From DATARH01 sp035309005 (GTDB lineage Bacteria; Pseudomonadota; Alphaproteobacteria; ATCC43930; CGMCC-115725), in NCBI GenBank assembly GCA_035309005.1, contig DATGFP010000040.1:1-17433 (forward strand): 17,433 bases of DNA. The letters run 5' to 3'. The translations under genes were made by a program, and so were the position numbers. This document shows positions 1-6,672 of this stretch, in pieces. The first letter of the stretch is position 1; each line of letters starts with the position of its first letter. A model generated the notes under the pieces. That model saw only the letters and a list, made by a program, of their open reading frames with translations. It ran no database searches and had not been told where the DNA came from.

Positions 1-145
1 CCTGATCGAGCGCATGTTCTGCCGCCTCAAAGACTGGCGCCGCATCGCCACCCGCTACGACAAGCTCGCCGCCAACTTCGCCGCCGCGGTGACCCTCGCC
101 GCCATCGTTATCTGGTGGTTATGATTGAGTCTGGAACCTAACGCA
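1..145 (+). mobile_element. 3' end of an IS5-family insertion sequence (partial)
   Basis: The window opens inside a transposase gene whose C-terminal residues look like the IS5 family. The right terminal inverted repeat should lie just after its stop codon, about 125-145, where the sequence reads GAGTCTGGAACCTAACGC. The left end is outside the window, so neither the inverted repeat nor a target duplication can be confirmed, and the right boundary given here is a guess. Confidence 0.45.
2..124 (+). CDS. IS5-family transposase, C-terminal fragment (cut by window edge)
   Basis: Forty codons and a TGA stop are open in this frame from the first bases of the window. The peptide begins LIERMFCRLKDWRRIATRYD and ends AAIVIWWL. 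The IERxFxxLKxxRRIATRYDK stretch followed by a hydrophobic helix is typical of the C-terminus of IS5-group DDE transposases, and includes the last catalytic Glu (in IERMF) and the spaced Arg/Lys after it. The start lies upstream of the window, so it cannot be said whether the gene is intact. It shares no operon with the decarboxylase that follows 500 bases later, but an IS end here could supply outward transcription. Confidence 0.75.
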   Translation: MIERMFCRLKDWRRIATRYDKLAANFAAAVTLAAIVIWWL

Positions 146-208
146 GAGGCTCTCTGCGGCACCCGGCGCCGCGTCGCGGCGGCACGCCGCGGCCGGGCGA
201 ATTTTCCC

Positions 209-236
209 TTGCAATCCCGCAGGATGCGCGTATCTA
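209..236 (+). promoter_or_regulatory. Candidate sigma-70 promoter for the decarboxylase leader
   Basis: TTGCAA at 209-214 and TATCTA at 231-236 are separated by 16 bases, a good match to a vegetative promoter in an otherwise GC-rich setting. Initiation would fall near 243, which places the whole structured leader (243-627) on the transcript. The TTGCAATCCCG at its -35 end recurs at 365-375 inside the leader. Confidence 0.45.
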
Positions 237-272
237 AGCGCCGGTTGACGCACTCGCACGTGCCTATGGCCC

Positions 273-401
273 ATGGTGGTTATGCAACGACGTAACGCGT
301 CCTTTTTGGCAGTCCGGCCGCCCCAGCTTCGGTGGGGCCGGTCCCGAGAGGGAGGTCGATGTGGTTGCAATCCCGATCAGGGCCGCAGCGCCCTGCCCTG
401 A
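273..401 (+). CDS. Candidate leader peptide (42 codons, arginine-rich) upstream of decarboxylase
   Basis: ATG at 273 opens a 42-codon frame ending with TGA at 399-401. An in-frame ATG at 282 would give a peptide starting MQRRNASFLAVRPPQLR. Arg is frequent through its first 30 residues. In enterobacteria the speF operon is controlled by the leader peptide SpeFL, in which an Arg-rich nascent chain senses ornithine. The present frame is in the same genomic position and is also Arg-rich, but homology is not shown. There is no convincing Shine-Dalgarno upstream, the codons overlap conserved-looking RNA structure, and a 9-codon frame (266-295) overlaps it. It could equally be chance. Confidence 0.25.
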   Translation: MVVMQRRNASFLAVRPPQLRWGRSREGGRCGCNPDQGRSALP

Positions 402-466
402 CGCGGTCCTGCGCGGCACCCGCCGGCGCGGGCGAGGCAGCCGGGCTTCCGATCCGAGCAGTTTAA
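359..466 (+). CDS. Second candidate short upstream frame (35 codons) with a strong SD
   Basis: GAGAGGGAGGT at 347-356 is the best ribosome-binding-like sequence in the leader, and ATG follows at 359. The frame runs 35 codons to TAA at 464-466 (peptide begins MWLQSRSGPQRPAL). The spacing from GGAGG to ATG is only three bases, which is tight; pairing with GAGGG instead gives five. It overlaps the 273-401 frame by 43 bases in another phase, so at most one is likely to be meaningful. No homolog is recognised. Confidence 0.15.
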   Translation: MWLQSRSGPQRPALTRSCAAPAGAGEAAGLPIRAV

Positions 467-570
467 GCTGAGCAGCGCCGCGACGGGCCATCTGGCCCGC
501 CTTGTCGGCGCGACCCCGGGACGGCCAGCGATGCTGGCTGTCCAGGGCCTGCCCTCGCTCCGTCGAGGGT

Positions 571-616
571 CTTCCTCTGCTCGATGGCAGAGGGCGCTCA
601 GCCGTTTTCGGGAAGG
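571..616 (+). promoter_or_regulatory. Decarboxylase RBS and possible RBS-masking segment
   Basis: GGGAAGG at 610-616 is the ribosome binding site for the ATG at 628 and supports that start over an upstream frame extension to 502. CTTCC at 571-575 is complementary to GGAAG at 611-615. Forming that pairing would disturb the hairpin 574-580/587-593, so the two are alternative states. GCCCTC (551-556) can likewise pair with GAGGGC (590-595) instead of forming the local 552-557/564-569 stem. Confidence 0.35.
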
Positions 617-627
617 TAACCCGGGCC

Positions 628-1758
628 ATGAACACCAAGATTGCGCATTTTCTGTCCGCACATTCGCCCGAGACCCCGTGCCTGGTCGTCGATCTCGACC
701 TGATCGCGGAAGCCTACGACCTCCTGTCGCGATACCTGTCGATTGCCAGCATCTATTACGCGGTCAAGGCCAACCCGGCGCCCGAGATCGTCGCGATGCT
801 GGCAGGCAAGGGCTCGAACTTCGACGTCGCGAGCCCCGCCGAGATCGCGCTGTGCCTGGATAACGGCGCCGTCGCCGAGCGCCTCTCGTTCGGCAACACG
901 ATCAAGAAGGAGCGGGACATCGCCTTCGCTCACGCGCGGGGCGTGCGGCTCTTCGCCTTCGACAGCCAGGGCGAACTCGAAAAACTGGCGCGCTGCGCGC
1001 CCGGCGCCCGCGTCTTCTGCCGCATCCTGGTGTCGTGCGAGGGGGCGGACTGGCCGCTGTCGCGCAAATTCGGCTGCACGCCGGAGCACGCGGTAAGGCT
1101 GCTCGGCGAGGCGCGCCGCCTCGGGCTCGATCCTTACGGCGTGTCGTTCCACGTCGGCTCGCAGCAGACCGATCTCGGGCAATGGGACCACGCGATCGGC
1201 GCTGTCGCCCGCATGTTCACGCTGCTCGCCGAGACCGACATCCAGCTGCGCATGGTCAATATCGGCGGCGGCTTCCCGGCGCGCTACCGCAGCGAGGTGG
1301 CCTCGGTCGAGCAGTACGCGCAAGCCGTCACCGACGCCTTGACCCGGCATTTCGGCAACCACCTGCCGGAGATCATCGTCGAGCCAGGCCGCTCCCTGGT
1401 CGGCGACGCCGGCCTCATCCAGAGCGAAGTCGTGCTGATCTCCGACAAGGGCGACGGCGGCGACAAGCGCTGGGTCTACCTCGATGTCGGCAAGTTCAAC
1501 GGCCTCGCCGAGACGATGGGCGAGAGCATCCGCTACCGCATCGAGGCGCCCGGGCGGACCGGGGCGGCGGGTCCGGTGATCATCGCCGGGCCAACTTGCG
1601 ACAGCGCCGACATCCTCTACGAGCGCACCGACTACCGGCTGCCCTTGGACCTCGAAGTCGGCGACAAGGTCGAGATCCTCTCGGCCGGCGCCTACACCGC
1701 GAGCTACGCCTCGGTCGGCTTCAACGGCTTCCCGCCCTTACGCACCTATTGCATCTGA
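628..1758 (+). CDS. Ornithine/lysine decarboxylase, PLP-dependent, fold type III
   Basis: The 376-residue product belongs to the alanine-racemase-fold group IV decarboxylases, which convert ornithine to putrescine (or lysine to cadaverine) in the cytoplasm. Visible signatures are the PLP-binding lysine K47 in YYAVKANP, H175 in HVGSQ (ring stacking), the glycine loop GGGFP at 213-217, EPGR at 252-255 (phosphate binding), C324-D325 in TCDSAD (catalytic Cys and substrate-binding Asp) and the C-terminal GAYTASYAS/FNGF segment. Length fits the short alphaproteobacterial ODC/LDC enzymes and excludes the large fold-I biodegradative SpeF. The start at 628 is chosen for its GGGAAGG site and because the family starts just before a TPCLVVDL-type strand. 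The long structured leader implies post-transcriptional control by a polyamine or amino acid. Ornithine versus lysine preference cannot be read from the sequence. Confidence 0.93.
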   Translation: MNTKIAHFLSAHSPETPCLVVDLDLIAEAYDLLSRYLSIASIYYAVKANPAPEIVAMLAGKGSNFDVASPAEIALCLDNGAVAERLSFGNTIKKERDIAFAHARGVRLFAFDSQGELEKLARCAPGARVFCRILVSCEGADWPLSRKFGCTPEHAVRLLGEARRLGLDPYGVSFHVGSQQTDLGQWDHAIGAVARMFTLLAETDIQLRMVNIGGGFPARYRSEVASVEQYAQAVTDALTRHFGNHLPEIIVEPGRSLVGDAGLIQSEVVLISDKGDGGDKRWVYLDVGKFNGLAETMGESIRYRIEAPGRTGAAGPVIIAGPTCDSADILYERTDYRLPLDLEVGDKVEILSAGAYTASYASVGFNGFPPLRTYCI

Positions 1759-1770
1759 GGGGTTGGCGGC

Positions 1771-2337
1771 TCAGCCCTGCATGATCGGCTCGCCGCGCAT
1801 GTATTTGCCGCGGCAGAACAAGAGCGTCGGCTTGTCGGTGTAGGCGAAGCGCTCGACATGGCCGATGAAGATGATGTGGTCGCCGCCGTAATGGCGGAAC
1901 TCGCTGCGGCATTCGAAATGCGCCGCCGAGCCGATCAGCACCGGGGCGCCCGATTCCGGGATCACGTGGTCGACATCGATGAACTTGTCGTCGCTTTGCT
2001 TGGCGAACTTGTTCGATAACTCGATCTGGTCGTAGGCCAGGATGTTGACGACGAAATGCGTCCCTTCCTGGAAGGCCGGCAGGCTCTGCGCATAGAGCGA
2101 GGCGCTCCACAGCACCAAGGGCGGGTTCAATGACACCGAGGTGAAGGAATTCGCCGTCATCCCGTGCAATTTGCCCTCGCGGTCGCGCGTCGTGATGATC
2201 GTCACGCCGGTGGCGAAGGAGCCGAGCGCGCTGCGCAGCTCGCGGGTGTTGAAGCCCTCGGCGGAGGTGCTGTGCACCGCCGCGCCGTGGCTGCCGGGAA
2301 TTTCTTGTGACCCGGGAATTTTCTGCGACACGGTCAT
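1771..2337 (-). CDS. Flavin reductase, HpaC/HsaB-like (PF01613 type)
   Basis: The 188-residue product matches short-chain flavin reductases that use NAD(P)H to supply reduced FMN/FAD to a partner oxygenase. The core starts near residue 30 with the family pattern LRSALGSFATGVTIIT, continues with GMTANSFTSVSLNPPLVL (flavin phosphate and isoalloxazine binding) and ends with the usual GDHIIFIGHVERF and LLFCRGKY strands. The first 25 residues are a non-conserved tail containing a six-residue tandem repeat (SQKIPG/SQEIPG). A GTG at codon 21 would be an alternative start that drops it. It lies 15 bases downstream of the oxygenase gene on the same strand, which makes the pair a two-component monooxygenase operon. 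It converges on the decarboxylase with only 12 bases between stops. Confidence 0.9.
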   Translation of the reverse strand: MTVSQKIPGSQEIPGSHGAAVHSTSAEGFNTRELRSALGSFATGVTIITTRDREGKLHGMTANSFTSVSLNPPLVLWSASLYAQSLPAFQEGTHFVVNILAYDQIELSNKFAKQSDDKFIDVDHVIPESGAPVLIGSAAHFECRSEFRHYGGDHIIFIGHVERFAYTDKPTLLFCRGKYMRGEPIMQG

Positions 2338-2352
2338 TCCCCGAATTCCAGT

Positions 2353-3555
2353 TTACAGCGACGCGTCCGGCGCCAGGCCAAGCGCGACCCGGCCGAACAT
2401 CGCGCCGTTAATGTCCCAGTTGAGGACGTAATGCGCGTTGGCGGCATGCACGTCGCGGAAGGCGCGCTGCAGCGGGTTTCTCGCATAAATCGCGCCGCCG
2501 CCGGTCGCCTGGAACAGCACATCGACCGCCTTCGTACACAGCGTCGCGGCGTAAGCCCCGTCGCGGCGGTAGCTGGCGCGCTGTTCGAGGCTCGGCAACC
2601 CGCCCGCGGCGACGATGCGGGTCGCCTCCTCGCAATCGCTGAGAATGACCGCCCGCGCCGCCGCGGCGATCGCCGCCGCCTCGCCGAGATGGATTTGCAG
2701 CGTCACGAAATCGGCGAGATTGCGGCCGGTATAGTAGCTGGTGCGGGTGCGCGTCGTCTCGGTGAAGTACTCGATCGCGCCCTGCGCGAGGCCGAGCGAA
2801 ACCCCGGCGATACAGAACGCGAAGAGGCTGATCGCCGGCAGCTGGTAAAGCACCGCCGGGTTGACCGCGCTCCCTGGGTTGGGTCCGCCGGTGATCTGGC
2901 TCACCGCCAGCGTGCGGTATTCCGGGACGAAGACGTCCTCCGCGGCGACGTCCTTGCTGCCGGTGCCGGCCAGCCCGATCACGTGCCAGGTGTCGATGAT
3001 CGTGTAATCCTTGGCCGGCAGCAGGAAGATGCGCGGCTCGGTGGTGGCGGCCTCCTCGTCGTGCAGGATCGCGCCGATCAGGTTCCACGCCGCCGGATCG
3101 ACGCCGCTCGAAAACGGCCAGCGGCCGGAGACGCGGTAGCCGCCGTCGACCCGCCGGGCGCGGCCGCGCGGGAAAATCAGCGCCGAGCCGATCAGATTGT
3201 CGGGGGACTGGCCCCAGATCTCGTCCTGCGCCTCGCGCGGCCACATCCCCAAGAGCCAATGATGCGCCGCAAGATTGGCCAGCACCCAGGCGGTCGAGCC
3301 GCAGCCCCGGCCGATCACCGCGACCAGTTCGACGATCGCGCGGAACGGCAATTCGCTGCCGCCGACCCGCTTCGGCTGCAGGACGCGGAAAAGGCCGCTC
3401 TCGTGCAGATCGGCGATCGTCTCGTCGGGCAGGCGGCGCAATTCCTCGGCCCGGCCGGCGCGCTCGCGCAAGATCGGCACGAGCGCCTCGGCGCGCGCCA
3501 GGAGCGTGGCGAAATCCGGCGCTGCGCCGCGAGATTGCGTTTTGGCGTCGGGCAT
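2353..3555 (-). CDS. Flavin-dependent monooxygenase, acyl-CoA dehydrogenase fold (HsaA/HpaB-C2-like)
   Basis: This 400-residue protein has the three-part acyl-CoA-dehydrogenase architecture: an N-terminal helical domain with LPDETIADLHESGLFRVLQP, a middle beta domain with GYRVSGRWPFSSGVDPAAW and WHVIGLAGTGSKDV, and a C-terminal helical bundle ending in QRAFRDVHAANAHYVLNW. The GSKDV and RDVHAANAH motifs are typical of group D FMNH2/FADH2-dependent oxygenases (HsaA, C2 of 4-hydroxyphenylacetate hydroxylase, DszC relatives) rather than true acyl-CoA dehydrogenases. Such enzymes hydroxylate aromatic or polycyclic substrates with flavin delivered by the adjacent reductase. The start at 3555 has AAAGAGGT just upstream; a further in-frame ATG at 3591 has no such site. 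It is divergent from the EthD-like gene at 3690. The substrate is not deducible. Confidence 0.88.
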   Translation of the reverse strand: MPDAKTQSRGAAPDFATLLARAEALVPILRERAGRAEELRRLPDETIADLHESGLFRVLQPKRVGGSELPFRAIVELVAVIGRGCGSTAWVLANLAAHHWLLGMWPREAQDEIWGQSPDNLIGSALIFPRGRARRVDGGYRVSGRWPFSSGVDPAAWNLIGAILHDEEAATTEPRIFLLPAKDYTIIDTWHVIGLAGTGSKDVAAEDVFVPEYRTLAVSQITGGPNPGSAVNPAVLYQLPAISLFAFCIAGVSLGLAQGAIEYFTETTRTRTSYYTGRNLADFVTLQIHLGEAAAIAAAARAVILSDCEEATRIVAAGGLPSLEQRASYRRDGAYAATLCTKAVDVLFQATGGGAIYARNPLQRAFRDVHAANAHYVLNWDINGAMFGRVALGLAPDASL

Positions 3556-3624
3556 ACGGCACCTCTTTCTGCGCCGGCGGCAAGGCGCCACGCGGCGGCT
3601 TCAGTCTACTCGCGGCGCCGGCGT

Positions 3625-3654
3625 TTGTCTGCGTCGCGGCATTGCTCGTAACAT
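3625..3654 (+). promoter_or_regulatory. Candidate promoter for the plus-strand catabolic run
   Basis: TTGTCT at 3625-3630 and TAACAT at 3649-3654 are 18 bases apart, in the 134-base divergent gap between the monooxygenase and the EthD-like gene. Initiation would fall near 3661, about 30 bases before the ATG at 3690. The match is only moderate, and no clear operator palindrome was seen. Confidence 0.3.
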
Positions 3655-3689
3655 CAGGTGTCGCAGGCCGCCGCCGAGGAGAGAACACG

Positions 3690-4223
3690 ATGATCTATAT
3701 GGTAGAAATGGATTTCCCGCACCCCGAGCGCGTGAACGAATGGCATGCCTGGTATTCGGCGCACATCCGGGTGCTGCTGAGCGTGCCGGGGTTCCGCGCC
3801 TCGCAGCGCTTTGAGGCCATCGTCGCCAATCCCTCGCCGTACCTGGCGTTGCACGAGGTTGCTTCGGCCGCGCTCTTCGACAGCCCCACCTACCGCTCGC
3901 GCGGCGGGCCGGCCTCGACTGGCGAATGGCGCGCTTTGCAGACCAATTGGCACCGCAACCTGCTCGAGGGGCTCGCCGCGACCCCCGAGGTGCCGCCCGA
4001 GGCGCACGTGCTACTGCTGCGCGACGCACGCGACGCGGTGCTCCCCGAGCCGGTGACCCTCGCCTGGCTGCGCGGCGTCGGACTCGACCGCACAATCGGC
4101 GAGTGCGGCCTCGCGGTGATCGCCGACCCGGCGCCGTTCATCCCGCTCGCTCGCCGCGACGCGCGGGTCCGGCTCTACCGCCCGCTCGGCGGCAAAATTC
4201 GCGGCACGGACGAGGCAGGTTAG
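3690..4223 (+). CDS. EthD-like dimeric alpha/beta-barrel protein with C-terminal extension
   Basis: The 177-residue product begins MIYMVEMDFPHPERVNEWHA and continues with HIRVLLSVPGFRASQRFEAI and PYLALHEVAS, the strand-helix-strand arrangement of EthD/ABM-type ferredoxin-like barrels. Such proteins often sit in degradation operons as small auxiliary enzymes or binding proteins. Residues 1 to about 95 cover one such unit. Residues about 105-177 (from VPPEAHVLLLRDARD to the end) may be a degenerate second unit, and the protein is longer than the usual 100 or so residues. The start has GAGGAGAG six bases upstream and is favoured over an in-frame ATG at 3642. It is the first gene of the plus-strand run. 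The function is inferred from fold resemblance only. Confidence 0.7.
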   Translation: MIYMVEMDFPHPERVNEWHAWYSAHIRVLLSVPGFRASQRFEAIVANPSPYLALHEVASAALFDSPTYRSRGGPASTGEWRALQTNWHRNLLEGLAATPEVPPEAHVLLLRDARDAVLPEPVTLAWLRGVGLDRTIGECGLAVIADPAPFIPLARRDARVRLYRPLGGKIRGTDEAG

Positions 4224-4346
4224 CGGCGGCGGCAATTCCGGAATAGCGGTCGGCGGCGGATCGGGGCACAATTATCGCGCAGTGCCGAAGAAACCGGCAG
4301 CGGCGGCGCGACAGCGCCGACGCGACGAACAGCGCGAGGGAACGCC

Positions 4347-5459
4347 ATGTCGAATTACCGCCTGATCTCCGCCGATTCGCATGTCAGCGAGCCGCCCGAT
4401 TTGTGGGCCAGCCGGGTCGATGCGAAGTATCGCGAGCGCGCCCCGCGCTTGGCGATCAACCCGAATGGCAAGGAGGGCGCCTATTTCCTCTACGAGGGTT
4501 ACGCGCCGCACCCGATCGGGATCGGCCTCGGCGCCGGCAAAAGCCCGGAAGAGCTGAAGGAGTTCCTGACCAAGGCGACCTACGCCGACGCCCGCCCGGG
4601 CGGCTGGAACCCGGCCGAGCGCCTGAAGGACAACGAACTCGACGGGGTCGAGGCCGACGTCCTCTATACGACGCTCGGCTTTCGCATCTTCTGGCTGCGC
4701 GACGCCAAGCTGCAGGCCGAATGCTTTCGCGTTTACAACGACTGGCTGGCGGAATTCTGCAGCTATGCGCCAGAGCGCATGGCCGGGCTGGCGCTGATCT
4801 CGCTCTACGATCCGCACAAGGGGGCGAAGGAACTTGAGCGCTGCGCCAAGCTCGGCCTCAAGGGCGCGATGATCTGGTGCTCGCCGCCGCAGGAGCAGCC
4901 TTACAGCTCGGACCTCTACGATCCGTTCTGGGCCGCGGCCGAAGAAATGCAGATGCCGATCTCGCTGCATGCCATTACCGGCATGGGGGTGGAGAGCCAG
5001 TGGAACTGGGGCGAGCGCTACATGCGCACGACCGTGCTCGGCTACGAGGTCGAGAAATCGTTCAGCGTCCTGATTTTTTCCGGCGTGCTCGACCGCTTCC
5101 CCAAGCTGCAGATCGTCTCGGCCGAGAACAACATCGGCTGGATCCCCTATTACCTGCAGCGGATGGACCGCGTCGCCGAGCGCTCGCGCGCCGCTGCCGG
5201 CTTCACGATGAAGCTGAAGCCGAGCGAATATTTCCGGCGGCAGATGTGGGCGACCTATATCGACGATTATGTCGGGGTCGCCAGCCGCGGCTTTATCGGC
5301 GTCGACCGGCTGATGTGGTCGAGCGATTACCCGCACCAGGCTTCGTCCTGGCCGCATTCGCAGGAGGTCGTGGCGCGCGACTTCAAGGACGCCACCGCCG
5401 ACGACGTCTTCAAGATCACCCGCGGCAACGTCGCCAAGCTCTACGGCTTCGTGGCCTAA
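4347..5459 (+). CDS. Metal-dependent amidohydrolase-2 family hydrolase/decarboxylase (PF04909 type)
   Basis: The 370-residue protein is a TIM-barrel amidohydrolase related to ACMSD, gamma-resorcylate decarboxylase and similar hydrolases. Metal-binding features are D10-x-H12 in ISADSHVSEP near the N-terminus, H208 in ISLHAIT on a middle strand, and D327 in SSDYPH with H330. ENNIGWIPYYLQRMD is a typical segment of the family. These enzymes cleave C-C or C-N bonds of cyclic or carboxylated substrates using one divalent metal. A GAGGGAA site precedes the ATG. It is 123 bases downstream of the EthD-like gene, with a palindromic repeat after it. The family is common in xenobiotic and aromatic degradation clusters, which fits its neighbours. 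The exact reaction is unknown. Confidence 0.88.
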   Translation: MSNYRLISADSHVSEPPDLWASRVDAKYRERAPRLAINPNGKEGAYFLYEGYAPHPIGIGLGAGKSPEELKEFLTKATYADARPGGWNPAERLKDNELDGVEADVLYTTLGFRIFWLRDAKLQAECFRVYNDWLAEFCSYAPERMAGLALISLYDPHKGAKELERCAKLGLKGAMIWCSPPQEQPYSSDLYDPFWAAAEEMQMPISLHAITGMGVESQWNWGERYMRTTVLGYEVEKSFSVLIFSGVLDRFPKLQIVSAENNIGWIPYYLQRMDRVAERSRAAAGFTMKLKPSEYFRRQMWATYIDDYVGVASRGFIGVDRLMWSSDYPHQASSWPHSQEVVARDFKDATADDVFKITRGNVAKLYGFVA

Positions 5460-5467
5460 TCAGATAT

Positions 5468-5589
5468 CGTCATTGCGAGGAGCAGCGCGACGAAGCAATC
5501 CCATCGACCGCGCGTCATCGGCACGAGATTGCTTCGCGGAGCCTGTCCTCGGGCGTCGCGAAGCGCCGACCCGTGGGCTCGCAATGACG
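5468..5589. repeat. Palindromic intergenic repeat, GTCATTGCGAG family, copy 1
   Basis: The outer arms CGTCATTGCGAG (5468-5479) and CTCGCAATGACG (5578-5589) are perfectly complementary. An inner pair, GAAGCAATC (5492-5500) and GATTGCTTC (5527-5535), makes a composite cruciform. It fills the gap between the amidohydrolase stop and the acoA-like RBS and shares both arm sequences with the copy at 7692-7782. The right half has an extra stretch (about 5536-5577) relative to copy 2. Confidence 0.85.
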
Positions 5590-5613
5590 GCCCGTAGCTA
5601 GGAAGGAAAGCGC

Positions 5614-6582
5614 ATGCAATTGAGCCGTGAGGAACTGGTCCGGGCGTACCGCTCGATGGTCACGATCCGCCGCTTCGAGGAGCGGGTGCAGGAGGAGTTC
5701 TCGAAAGGGGTCATCCCCGGCTTCGTCCATCTCTATGCCGGCGAGGAGGCTTCGGCCGTCGGCATGTGCATGCATCTCGGGCCGGAGGACTACATCGCCT
5801 CGACCCATCGCGGCCACGGCCACTCGATCGCCAAGGGCTGCGACGTCGTCGGCATGATGCAGGAATTGTTCGGCAAGGCGGGCGGGCTCTGCGGCGGCAA
5901 GGGCGGCTCGATGCACATCGCCGATTTGAACGCCGGCATGCTCGGCGCCAACGGCATCGTCGGAGGCGGCCCGCCCCTCGTCGTCGGCGCCGCGCTGACC
6001 GCCAAGACGCTCGGCACCGGCACCGTCGCGGTGTGCTTCTCGGGCGACGGCGCCTCCAACCAGGGCACCACCTTCGAGGCCTTGAATATGGCGGTGGTGC
6101 TGAAAGTGCCGGCGGTCTTCGTGTTTGAGAACAACCAGTACGGCGAGGGCACCGGGGTCGGCTACGCGGTCGGCAGCCACGACATCGCCGGCCGCGCCCG
6201 CGGCTTCGGCATGCCGGCCGCCCGGGTCAACGGCGACGATTTCTTCGCCGTGCACGAAGCCGCCTGGGAGGCGGTCGAGCGCGCCCGCGCCGGCGGCGGC
6301 CCCTCGGCGATCGAAGTCGATACCTGCCGCTTCTACGGCCACCATTCCGGCGACGCGCAGCTCTACCGCGGCAAGGACGAAGTGAAGCATCTGCGCGACG
6401 AGCGCGATTGCCTCAAGCATTTCCGCGCCCGCGTCACCGAGGCAGCCCTCCTCGAATCGGCCGCGCTCGACGCGGTTGACAACGAAGTCGCCGCCCTGAT
6501 CGACCGCGCCGTCGCCACCGCCCAGGCTGCGCCGCTTCCGCCCGAAAGCGCGCTGCTGACGGATGTGTACGTGTCGTATTAG
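5614..6582 (+). CDS. acoA: TPP-dependent acetoin/pyruvate dehydrogenase E1 component, alpha subunit
   Basis: The 322-residue product is the E1 alpha subunit of a 2-oxoacid/acyloin dehydrogenase complex. The thiamine diphosphate motif starts at GDGASNQG (144-151) and closes with ENNQY (172-176), the family's GDG-x(27)-NN. HRGHGHS and GGKGGSMH are the usual cofactor-entrance segments. FYGHHSGD near residue 240 corresponds to the phosphorylation-loop region. Paired with E1 beta it decarboxylates or cleaves its substrate on TPP and transfers the acyl group to lipoyl-E2. The linked E2 is of the AcoC type, which favours an acetoin-type complex over pyruvate dehydrogenase. GGAAGGA at 5601-5607 supports the start. 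The next gene, E1 beta, follows after a 90-base gap holding a palindromic repeat. Confidence 0.9.
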   Translation: MQLSREELVRAYRSMVTIRRFEERVQEEFSKGVIPGFVHLYAGEEASAVGMCMHLGPEDYIASTHRGHGHSIAKGCDVVGMMQELFGKAGGLCGGKGGSMHIADLNAGMLGANGIVGGGPPLVVGAALTAKTLGTGTVAVCFSGDGASNQGTTFEALNMAVVLKVPAVFVFENNQYGEGTGVGYAVGSHDIAGRARGFGMPAARVNGDDFFAVHEAAWEAVERARAGGGPSAIEVDTCRFYGHHSGDAQLYRGKDEVKHLRDERDCLKHFRARVTEAALLESAALDAVDNEVAALIDRAVATAQAAPLPPESALLTDVYVSY

Positions 6583-6583
6583 C

Positions 6584-6648
6584 TAACGCAAAGGACGCGA
6601 TGGGCAATTCTTTGCGACCTTCGCGTATCCTTTGCGGCCCTCGCGTTA
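6584..6648. repeat. Palindromic repeat between E1 alpha and E1 beta (AACGCAAAGGACGCGA type)
   Basis: TAACGC at 6584-6589 is complementary to GCGTTA at 6643-6648. Between them are repeated CGCAAAGGACGCGA / TCGCGTATCCTTTGCG-like segments in opposite orientation, so the unit folds into one long imperfect hairpin. It belongs to a different repeat family from the two GTCATTGCGAG elements. It lies inside an operon, where it could affect the relative expression of the two E1 subunits. Confidence 0.7.
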
Positions 6649-6672
6649 TCTACTGTCCTCAAGAGGAAAGCG

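Larger units (their letters stand above)
125..627. other. 503-base region without a conventional gene, upstream of the decarboxylase
   Basis: From left to right this gap holds the presumed right end of the IS element (to about 145), a GC-rich palindromic stretch (about 160-195), a sigma-70-like promoter (209-236), and a long transcribed leader (from about 243) with several strong hairpins and two short upstream reading frames. Longer frames on either strand through this stretch lack recognisable protein features and are not called. Confidence 0.7.
243..627 (+). ncRNA. Structured 5' leader of the decarboxylase; candidate speF RNA motif
   Basis: The leader is about 385 nt and contains strong local stems. 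These include 314-319/336-341 (CCGGCC with GGCCGG, tip GCCCCA/TGGGGC), 377-383/395-401, 485-489/494-498 inside 481-484/504-507, 519-529/533-543 (11 pairs with one G-U, loop GAT), 552-557/564-569 and 574-580/587-593. A longer-range pairing, TGCAAC to GTTGCA (283-288 region with 364-369), could close the first domain. Known background: a conserved RNA called speF was described upstream of alphaproteobacterial ornithine decarboxylase genes. The position, size and structure here fit, but I could not align it to the family model. Confidence 0.5.

Noticed and set aside
502..627. Upstream start for the decarboxylase at 502
   Set aside because: The extra 42 residues would be encoded by the hairpin-rich leader and are not part of the family; ATG 628 has the proper RBS.
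2408..3688. Long open frame (426 codons) on the minus strand overlapping the monooxygenase
   Set aside because: It is a shadow of the real gene in another phase: strongly Arg/Pro/Ala-biased with no family motif, while the 2353-3555 frame has clear acyl-CoA-dehydrogenase-fold motifs.
4272..5357. Long minus-strand frame opposite the amidohydrolase
   Set aside because: High-GC antisense artefact; its composition is unlike a folded protein and the plus-strand frame carries the metal-binding motifs and an RBS.
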